Positions 29,633-35,383 of a stretch of DNA of 35,383 nucleotides are shown in pieces. Location: assembly GCA_021794655.1 (NCBI GenBank), contig JAJYQJ010000138.1, forward strand, positions 1 to 35,383, written 5' to 3'. The number at the start of each line of letters is the position of its first letter. Position 1 is the stretch's first letter. The notes beneath the pieces were generated by a model, which was not told the origin of the DNA, searched no databases, and saw only the letters and a program-made list of their open reading frames with translations. Source of the DNA: Actinomycetes bacterium. GTDB lineage: Bacteria > Actinomycetota > Acidimicrobiia > Acidimicrobiales > RAAP-2. Made by a program: the position numbers and the translations under genes.

Positions 29633-31219
29633 TCATCCGAGCCCGGGGTACCCTCCTCCGCCAAAACGCCGGTCGAGTTCATCGTAGTCGATCGCCCAAC
29701 CGTCCTTTGGAAGTTTGTCGACGAACTCGACGAGACTTGGCTTCTTGTACGAAGCGATCTGCGACTTGCAGTGTTCTATCAACTCGTCCGAACTAACTGA
29801 CATTCCGTCGTTCAACACGACGACCGCCATCACCTTTTGAGTCCACACTTTGTCAGGAATCCCTATGATTGCCGCCTCCTTGACGGCCTCGTGACGGATG
29901 AGGCAGCTCTCGACTTCGGCTGGATAGATGTTCTCCGCGGCGGACTTGACGATCCTCGTCAGCGGGGCGACGAATGTGATAGAGCCGTCGTCCTCTCGCC
30001 GACCGAGATCTCCGGTGTGCCACCATCCCCCCCGCGACTTGGATTCGTTCAGCTCGGGCCGGGACATGTATCCGTTTGTGAGGATCGGACCTCTCGCGAC
30101 GATCTCGCCGGTCTCGCCTGGGTCGACGTCGTTTCCGTCTGGGTCGACGATACGGACCTGGACGAGAGGGGACGGGCGACCGCTCGTGCCCTTTGATCCG
30201 ATCCCGAGGGCGTTAAAGGTGAGCATCCCTGTCACCTCGGTCTGCCCGTAGCCGGCGGGGTGGGTGCCCCAAGGGCTGTCGTCGACTTGAATCATCTTGT
30301 TCCACTCGGCGTTTCCACCGAAGGTGCGAAGGCTCGAGATGTCGTAGCGTCCGTCCTTGTTGATCTTCATGATCTCGGTTGCGGTCGGGCCCATCACGAA
30401 TCCATAGTTACAACGCTCCGTCTCGATTATCCGGCAGAGCTCCTCTGCGTCGACCCTCCTCGTTATAACGTTGGTCCCACCCATACGAAGCGTCGCAAAG
30501 GTGGTCATGAGGGTCGCCATATGAAACATTGGACCCGAGTTCAAATAGACGGTGTCTTCACTGATGCGTTGAACCATTGCGACCATGAGATCTTGTGCCA
30601 AGATCGCGTTGTGGGAGAGTTGCGCGCCGTTTGGCACTCCCCCGAATGCGCCGGTGTAGAGCTGGATTAGCGCGTAGCTCGGCTCTACTTCGACCGAGGG
30701 GCACTCAGATCCACCGGATGCAAGAAACTCCTCGTAGCTCTCCTCTCTCGTCTCCGGGGTTTCGCTCGAATCAGAACTTCGTAGAGTGTTCGAATCGTGG
30801 AGCAACCACCTCGCGTCCCCGCTCCACTCACGACGCGCGCTTAGCACGTTCTCACCGATCTCTTCGGCCTGCCAGATGACAACTTTGGCTCGGGTGTCTT
30901 CTAACAAGGTAACCATCTCTTGAGGGCTCTGGCGCCAGTTCGCAGGGCACAACACCGCGCCGGCCTTCCCGCAAGCGGCGAGCGTCTCGACGACTCGATG
31001 ACAGTTCTGACCGAGCCAAACGACGACGTCTCCGGGTAACACACCTGCTGAGATGAGCGCGTTAGCGAGTCGATTGCTCCTCTCGTCAAGGTCAGGATAA
31101 GTAAATCTATCGTTGCCGCACACGAGCGCTGTCTTGAGCGGTCTGGAACGTCTGTGCTCCGCGAGCACGTCTCCAAGTGTCAGATCGTGGATAACGTCCA
31201 ACTTATAATCCTCTCTCAA
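29633..31219 (-). CDS. Acyl-CoA synthetase-like AMP-binding protein with degenerate motifs
   Basis: A 528-residue ANL-superfamily protein. The adenylation fold is clear (GQTEVTGMLTFN, WWHTGDLGRREDDGSI, AENIYPAEVESCL). Two key elements deviate: the phosphate loop reads YTGAFGGVPNG (188-198) instead of YTSGTTGxPKG, and the end reads LPKDGWAIDYDELDRRF (503-519), without the GK Lys needed for adenylation. Some actinobacterial FadD-like groups show similar changes, so it may bind but not adenylate, or use another Lys. Start TTG 31219 overlaps the upstream ligase stop (TTGA); TTG 31201, six codons in, has the better ribosome site (AGAGG 8 nt away). Coupled to the canonical ligase. Confidence 0.87.
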   Translation of the reverse strand: MREDYKLDVIHDLTLGDVLAEHRRSRPLKTALVCGNDRFTYPDLDERSNRLANALISAGVLPGDVVVWLGQNCHRVVETLAACGKAGAVLCPANWRQSPQEMVTLLEDTRAKVVIWQAEEIGENVLSARREWSGDARWLLHDSNTLRSSDSSETPETREESYEEFLASGGSECPSVEVEPSYALIQLYTGAFGGVPNGAQLSHNAILAQDLMVAMVQRISEDTVYLNSGPMFHMATLMTTFATLRMGGTNVITRRVDAEELCRIIETERCNYGFVMGPTATEIMKINKDGRYDISSLRTFGGNAEWNKMIQVDDSPWGTHPAGYGQTEVTGMLTFNALGIGSKGTSGRPSPLVQVRIVDPDGNDVDPGETGEIVARGPILTNGYMSRPELNESKSRGGWWHTGDLGRREDDGSITFVAPLTRIVKSAAENIYPAEVESCLIRHEAVKEAAIIGIPDKVWTQKVMAVVVLNDGMSVSSDELIEHCKSQIASYKKPSLVEFVDKLPKDGWAIDYDELDRRFGGGGYPGLG

Positions 31220-32784
31220 ACCGAAGCGCCGGGGCGCAGTTGACTGTCACCAAATTCGCTTGGATCGTTTTCGAGCAACTTGCGAAGCTCTGTTTTTAGA
31301 ACCTTGCCGGTAGCGTTTCGAGGAAGTTCTTCTACGAAATACCACTGTCTTGGCACCTTGTAGTCCGCCAAGAGCTCCAATGCGTATAACCGTAACTGTT
31401 GATCGTTGACTTTGGATCCGCCTTTGATCACGACGAACGCCACTATGTCCTCGCCGAGAACTTCGTGGGGAACACCTACGACGGCCGCCTCTTGAACGTC
31501 GTCGTGTGCGACGATGACGTGTTCTACGTCTGTCGCGTGGATGTTGTTACCACCCCTGATGATGACGTCCTTGCTCCGACCGACGATGTATAGATATCCG
31601 TCCTCATCCACCTTCCCGAGGTCTCCGGTAACGAGCCAACCTCCTATCCACGTCTTCGCGGTCGACTCAGGGTCACCGAAGTACTCGCGATGGCGTCCTG
31701 GAATCTTGAGCCGCACCTCACCCACTTCTCCGATAGGTAGTTCATCACCATCTGGAGTTGTAATGCGTACTTCTGCCGGTGGTACAGGCTGTCCGACCGA
31801 TCCGGGTCGTTTCACGGCTTCGCCTTTGGGTGTGATGCAGTAGACGGATCCAGCCTCAGTCATACCGTAGTTGTTGTTGACCATTGCATCTGGCATCTTT
31901 TCCTGGAGGCGCTCGATCACGAACGGAGCGAGCGGGGCACTCCCGATCGCGCAGATCTGAATCGACGCGAGATCCGCGCTCTCAAAGTTAGGATGGTCCA
32001 ACAAGAGATGGGCCATCGCGGGAACCAAGAAAACTGCGATCGGCTTCTGTTCCTCGACTACCTCCAACCAACGCCCTGCATCGAAGTGGGGCTGGTAGAT
32101 TCCACAGAGCCCCAACTTCATCGGGTTGTAGACGAACGCGAGGCCGGCGAAGGTAAACATTGGACTCGAGTGGAGCCAACCGCCACCCGTCCAACTAGGC
32201 GCCATCGGCGGAATCAGAGATGCGTTGACGTGGCGAACCGCGACACCCTTAGGGGAACCGGTCGTTCCTGAGGTGTAGAGAATATCGGCCAAGTCGTCGT
32301 CAGAGCGCGGCACCTGAAAGTATTCATGATCATCGCTCAGAATCTCTTCCCAGGGAACCGGCGTGGGTGAAAGGCGTTCGACCGAGGACGGTTCGACGCC
32401 GACGTCTACGAGCACAGCAAGCCCGTCGTAACAACTCGCGTCTTGAGCGACGAGGTCGCCGTCTGTTATGGCGCCGCGCGCACCGGAGTGTTGCATCATG
32501 TGTCCAACTTCGGCCGGTGCCAACCGCGGATTTAGCGGCACCGCGACCCCTCCGGCACGATGGATTGCTCCGTAAGAGACCATCCACCTGAGTGCGTTGT
32601 CGACACCGACGTGAAGAGCGACCCGATCCCCCGGAGCGATCCCTCGCTCTACGAGCCCCCTGGCCATCCGGCTCGCCTGAGTGTCCCACTCAAGAAAGCT
32701 CATCTCAGCTCCGTCGACTACTCGATATGCGATCTCACTCGGGAACGCTTCAGCCATCGATCTCAGGTACTCGGGAAGCAGCAT
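31216..32784 (-). CDS. Acyl-CoA synthetase (AMP-forming)
   Basis: A 522-residue acid-CoA ligase that activates a carboxylic acid with ATP and CoA, feeding the beta-oxidation-like genes around it. All core motifs are intact: YTSGTTGSPKG (170-180), NNNYGMTE, GWLVTGDLG, GRSKDVIIRGGNNIH and LPRNATGKVLK with catalytic Lys494. Length is typical of medium-chain or aryl ligases. The ATG at 32784 has GGGGAGA upstream. It is first of a two-gene unit with the degenerate ligase and divergent from the DUF35/thiolase pair. Substrate class cannot be decided; fatty, cyclic or aromatic acids are all possible. Confidence 0.94.
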   Translation of the reverse strand: MLLPEYLRSMAEAFPSEIAYRVVDGAEMSFLEWDTQASRMARGLVERGIAPGDRVALHVGVDNALRWMVSYGAIHRAGGVAVPLNPRLAPAEVGHMMQHSGARGAITDGDLVAQDASCYDGLAVLVDVGVEPSSVERLSPTPVPWEEILSDDHEYFQVPRSDDDLADILYTSGTTGSPKGVAVRHVNASLIPPMAPSWTGGGWLHSSPMFTFAGLAFVYNPMKLGLCGIYQPHFDAGRWLEVVEEQKPIAVFLVPAMAHLLLDHPNFESADLASIQICAIGSAPLAPFVIERLQEKMPDAMVNNNYGMTEAGSVYCITPKGEAVKRPGSVGQPVPPAEVRITTPDGDELPIGEVGEVRLKIPGRHREYFGDPESTAKTWIGGWLVTGDLGKVDEDGYLYIVGRSKDVIIRGGNNIHATDVEHVIVAHDDVQEAAVVGVPHEVLGEDIVAFVVIKGGSKVNDQQLRLYALELLADYKVPRQWYFVEELPRNATGKVLKTELRKLLENDPSEFGDSQLRPGASV

Positions 32785-33115
32785 CAGCTCAGATCTCCCC
32801 TGTCAAAGGGATGAAGGACCCCGCTGTCTCGTCGTTCTCGTCGTTGTATATTTATTTCCACCTCTCACCCCTCTTCAACTCTCCGCCAAGTGAACACTCT
32901 AAGTTAAACCGTCACCGTCTCGCGAACTGCAGTTCTATCTGCGCCTTCAAGTAGTTGTCTAGGGCGTCTACGAGCCGAAGTTGACGCGACGGCCTGATTC
33001 GAAGCAGCATTACCCATCGCGGCTTTGGGGTCAACCCGAACCACTAATGTGCTTAATTAGCGGTCAGGATCGACCGAGCCAACGACGAAGAGGAAATAGA
33101 GACAAGAGGAGCAAC
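32785..33115. other. 331-bp divergent intergenic region
   Basis: It holds the candidate leftward promoter described separately. A weak 5-bp inverted repeat, CTAAT/ATTAG (33044-33060), lies 56 bp before the DUF35 gene. The 50-bp stretch around 32840-32890 is richer in A+T than its surroundings. I see no gene in it. Confidence 0.5.
32849..32878 (-). promoter_or_regulatory. Candidate promoter for the acyl-CoA ligase pair
   Basis: On the minus strand TTGAAG (complement of 32873-32878) is followed after 18 bp by TAAATA (complement of 32849-32854), within an A+T-rich patch, about 65 bp before the ligase ATG. Moderate match to a sigma-70-type promoter. Confidence 0.35.
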
Positions 33116-33523
33116 GTGACGACTGTCCGCTACGACTTGCCAACGCCAGAGGGTGACACGATTGAGTTCTGGAACGCAGCGAAAGACGAACGGCTATTGA
33201 TCAAACACTGTGGCGATTGCGGGGAGTTCTCCTACTATCCCCGTCCGTTTTGCCCGAAGTGCTGGAGCGAGAACGTTGCCTGGCATGAAGCGAGTGGCAA
33301 CGCCACCCTCTACTCCTGGTCGGTCATCTACAGCAACGACCAGCCTCCGTTCAAGGAACGAGTCCCTTACGTTGCGGCGATCGTGGACCTGAGTGAAGGG
33401 CCGCGTATGATGAGCAACGTCGAGGAGTGCGAGTTCGACGACCTTGAGGTCGGAATGGCGCTCAAAGTTAAGTTTCGCGCGATCAGCGACGAATTCACTA
33501 TTCCGGTTTTCGTTCCGGCCTAA
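33116..33523 (+). CDS. DUF35 OB-fold/zinc-ribbon acyl-CoA-associated protein
   Basis: A 136-residue stand-alone DUF35 protein. The zinc ribbon is CGDC...CPKC (Cys32, 35, 46, 49), followed by an OB-fold with SWSVIY and the family-typical VPYVAAIVDLSEGPRMMSNV. Such proteins bind thiolase-fold enzymes and help hold the acyl-CoA, as in archaeal thiolase/HMG-CoA synthase and ChsH2-Ltp2. The GTG at 33116 has GAGGAG 4 nt upstream; the frame is open from 32981 but the extra residues are not family-like. A thiolase gene follows after 42 bp, so the pair is a probable complex. Confidence 0.9.
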   Translation: MTTVRYDLPTPEGDTIEFWNAAKDERLLIKHCGDCGEFSYYPRPFCPKCWSENVAWHEASGNATLYSWSVIYSNDQPPFKERVPYVAAIVDLSEGPRMMSNVEECEFDDLEVGMALKVKFRAISDEFTIPVFVPA

Positions 33524-33565
33524 CGTCAAGCGTTCCGAGCGATATCAACTGAAGGAGGAGGCCTT

Positions 33566-34738
33566 ATGAGTGACGCCGTCATCGTGTCCGCGGTCCGCAC
33601 GCCGATAGCAAAGGCCGGGGGTGGTCTCGCGCCACTCGCTCTTTACCAAATAGGAGAAGTCGTCGTACGAGAGGCGCTAAAACGCTCCGGGGTGAACGCT
33701 GAAGACGTCGACGACCTCGTCCTCGGGGAAACACTCCAAGGGGGAGGATGCACGGCGCGTTACGTCGCGGTGAGCTTGGATCTGCCTCCTGACACCCCCG
33801 GTTTGGCGGTGCAACGCCAGTGCGCAACTGGAATGGCCGCGATCCAAGATGCTGCCGCCCAGATCAAGGCCGGCATGGCAAGGGTTGTCGTCGCAGGCGG
33901 GATCGAGTCGATGACGCGATTTCCTCAACAGTTCTCGAAGTCTCCGTTTCCGTTCGGCGGGGTCGAACCGTTCCTCCCACCGAGTCACCCGGACACACCT
34001 GACGCTCCTAATATGAACATGCTGATAACGGTAGGTGAGAACACGGCGAACGAATGTGGAATCACCCGAGAAGAGCAGGACGAGTGGTCTTATCACTCGA
34101 ACCTGCGTGCTATCGACGCGATGGACGCAGGGCGATTCGAGTCAGAAGTCGTCGCCGTAGAGATTGCCGGCAAGGTGCCGACCACTTTCTCGACAGACGA
34201 ACAACCCCGGCGCGACACAACCTTTGAGAAGCTCGCGGGCTTGCGGGTGCTTAGCGGTCCGGGTGGGACGATTACGGCCGGCAACTCGTCTGGCATCGGA
34301 GACGGTGGTGCGGCCCTCGTGGTGGTTGATCGAGACTACGCAGACTCTCACGGTTTGGAGATCCTCGCAGTCGTCAAATCGTGGGCGTCAGCGGGCATCG
34401 AACCAGCGAGAACCGGCTTGGCTCCTACCGTTGCAGTCCCAAGAGCTCTTTCACGAGCTGGTTTGACCACATCGGACGTGGATCTAGTCGAGATAAACGA
34501 AGCTTTCGCGTCGATGGCGATAGCGTGCTCACGAAAGCTCGGTTTTCCTCACGACATAGTCAACGTCAACGGAGGCGCGGTGGGCATCGGCCACCCGGTC
34601 GGATGCTCAGGGGCACGGATACTCGTCACACTGATCCATGAGCTGAGGCGCCGCGGTGGAGGAGTCGGCGTTGGTACGTTGTGCGCAGGAGGAGGTATGG
34701 GCTCAGCGACCGTCCTCGAGGTGCCACAACCCTCCTGA
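33566..34738 (+). CDS. Thiolase (acetyl-CoA acetyltransferase, FadA-like)
   Basis: A 390-residue degradative-type thiolase. Cys86 (VQRQCATGMAA), Asn311 (EINEAFASM), His343 (GIGHPVGCSG) and Cys373 (TLCAGGGMG) form a full active site. Length and motifs suit 3-oxoacyl-CoA thiolysis. The ATG at 33566 is preceded by AAGGAGGAGG, one of the strongest ribosome sites in the window, which suggests high expression. Co-directional with the DUF35 gene 42 bp upstream. A FadA-type thiolase paired with DUF35 is less usual than the SCP2-type pairing seen at 21051-23804. Confidence 0.95.
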   Translation: MSDAVIVSAVRTPIAKAGGGLAPLALYQIGEVVVREALKRSGVNAEDVDDLVLGETLQGGGCTARYVAVSLDLPPDTPGLAVQRQCATGMAAIQDAAAQIKAGMARVVVAGGIESMTRFPQQFSKSPFPFGGVEPFLPPSHPDTPDAPNMNMLITVGENTANECGITREEQDEWSYHSNLRAIDAMDAGRFESEVVAVEIAGKVPTTFSTDEQPRRDTTFEKLAGLRVLSGPGGTITAGNSSGIGDGGAALVVVDRDYADSHGLEILAVVKSWASAGIEPARTGLAPTVAVPRALSRAGLTTSDVDLVEINEAFASMAIACSRKLGFPHDIVNVNGGAVGIGHPVGCSGARILVTLIHELRRRGGGVGVGTLCAGGGMGSATVLEVPQPS

Positions 34739-34774
34739 TCTCGGGTTAACTGCTCCGCTAGGCGGCCAGCCAAT

Positions 34775-35251
34775 CTACCCGTCGCTGCTGCCCTTCGAAC
34801 CGGTCGATCCACTCGACGTCGTTCCAGTCGAGCTTCCGCCGCCGCCATCTGATCCTTTGGGGCTACTGTCACCTCCAGAGTTCTTGGAACCACCGTCGGT
34901 ACTAGTCGGATCGGTCGGCTCAGTCTTCTGGGTCGGCTCGGTTGTCTGGGTCGGCTCGGTTGTCTGGGTCGGCTCGGTTGGGTCTGTCGATTCAGTCGGA
35001 GGAGGACTCCCAACGGGGGCGGGAGCGACCGTTGGAGGGGTGGTAGTCGGGGGAGGAGATGGCTGAGTCGTCGGCGCGGACGTCGTCGGTACAACCCTTG
35101 TTACGACACTTCCCACCTGTCCACTCCTAGAGATGTGGACTGGGTTTGCGGAGGCACCTCCGAGCGCTGCAGCTGCAGCGGTTCCACCGACAGCGATGCT
35201 CGTTGCGGCGGCAAAAATCACTACTTTGGCACTGAAGACTTTTCCAAACAT
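34775..35251 (-). CDS. Secreted low-complexity Pro/Thr- and Ser/Gly-rich protein
   Basis: A 158-residue protein. An N-terminal signal-like segment (MFGKVFSAKVVIFAAATSIA, then VGGTAAAAALGGASA) is followed by a disordered chain: Thr/Pro-rich to about residue 110, with EPTQTT repeats, and a Ser/Gly/Lys-rich tail (GGSKNSGGDSSPKGSDGGGG). No folded domain is recognisable. It may be a wall-spanning or surface protein, or a glycosylated linker. I chose the ATG at 35251; a GTG at 35272 would add seven residues and has no ribosome site. It converges with the thiolase gene after 36 bp. Composition is coding-like on this strand only. Confidence 0.65.
   Translation of the reverse strand: MFGKVFSAKVVIFAAATSIAVGGTAAAAALGGASANPVHISRSGQVGSVVTRVVPTTSAPTTQPSPPPTTTPPTVAPAPVGSPPPTESTDPTEPTQTTEPTQTTEPTQKTEPTDPTSTDGGSKNSGGDSSPKGSDGGGGSSTGTTSSGSTGSKGSSDG
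34927..34980. repeat. 18-bp tandem repeat, three copies
   Basis: The unit tctgggtcggctcggttg occurs at 34927-34944, 34945-34962 and 34963-34980. It encodes EPTQTT-type repeats in the secreted low-complexity protein. Confidence 0.88.
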
Positions 35252-35275
35252 CTCATAACCGTTCCTAAACACTGA

Positions 35276-35292
35276 TCAGGAGTGAGTCCTGA
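35276..35292. promoter_or_regulatory. Inverted repeat upstream of the low-complexity secreted protein
   Basis: TCAGGA and TCCTGA form a perfect 6-bp dyad around GTGAG, 25-41 bp before the ATG at 35251. A further GGTGAC/GTCACC pair (35299-35304, 35320-35325) follows. Possible operator or leader structure. The remaining bases to the window end show nothing else. Confidence 0.35.
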
Positions 35293-35383
35293 CCAGGCGG
35301 TGACTGCGAACGGTCTTCGGTCACCTGGTTCCCTTCGCTTCCGGTGGGCATTGTGGTCTTACTACCACTCGTCAAGGCCCGCC

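Noticed and set aside
33044-33060. CTAAT/ATTAG dyad before the DUF35 gene as an operator
   Set aside because: Five-bp arms in A+T-rich sequence are expected by chance; not listed as a separate site.
34755-34765. CCGC-tag-GCGG hairpin after the last thiolase gene
   Set aside because: The stem is only 4 bp, has no T-run, and is too short to call a terminator.
1-35383. Mobile-element boundaries, tRNA or rRNA genes
   Set aside because: No transposase, integrase or tRNA-like cloverleaf was found, and codon and base use look uniform, so I see no evidence for recent insertion.

Overview
The window looks like chromosomal DNA of a free-living actinobacterium. The clues are many GTG and TTG starts, 4-bp stop/start overlaps (GTGA, TTGA, ATGA), a fused LivH-LivM permease, a DUF2510 protein, and a dense set of CoA-dependent catabolic genes. 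A member of the Acidimicrobiia is plausible, but that is a guess from gene style, not a phylogenetic result. I see no rRNA, tRNA, CRISPR array, insertion sequence or phage gene.

Left part (1-11.7 kb). A Phd/YefM-type antitoxin gene runs off the left edge. Leftward genes follow: a thiolase and a complete branched-chain-amino-acid-type ABC importer (lipoprotein binding protein, fused permease, two ATPases). Beyond these is a single-chain class I CoA-transferase-like gene, divergent from a TetR regulator. The divergent gap holds a near-perfect 27-bp palindrome. A short-chain dehydrogenase and an AllA-like (ureidoglycolate lyase fold) gene close this part.

Middle part (11.7-21 kb). Small enzymes of oxo- and hydroxy-acid chemistry alternate in strand: a cupin, a D-2-hydroxyacid dehydrogenase, an RraA-type aldolase, a zinc alcohol dehydrogenase with a VOC protein, a RidA-like protein coupled to a class II aldolase, an MFE-2-type short-chain dehydrogenase, a YtcJ-like amidohydrolase and an aldehyde dehydrogenase. 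The mRNA leader of the RraA-type gene can form a 10-bp perfect stem that buries its Shine-Dalgarno sequence.

Right part (21-35.4 kb). A leftward run holds a hydantoinase-B-like protein, an acyl-CoA dehydrogenase, an HMG-CoA-synthase-like/DUF35 fusion and an SCP2-type thiolase. The fusion appears to have lost its catalytic Cys and His. Divergent from this run is a haem-oxygenase-like di-metal oxidase candidate. Next come a secreted, repeat-rich DUF2510 protein, two coupled acyl-CoA ligases (one canonical, one lacking key motifs), a second DUF35/thiolase pair, and a secreted low-complexity protein.

Together the genes suggest import of an organic acid, CoA activation, beta-oxidation-like oxidation, thiolytic or retro-aldol cleavage, and processing of the small oxo and hydroxy acids released. 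The actual substrate cannot be read from the sequence. The most unusual items are the two thiolase/DUF35 pairs (one a fusion with a pseudo-HMG-CoA-synthase domain), the oxidase/HyuB divergent pair, the SD-masking leader, and the many short tandem repeats in protein tails and intergenic DNA.
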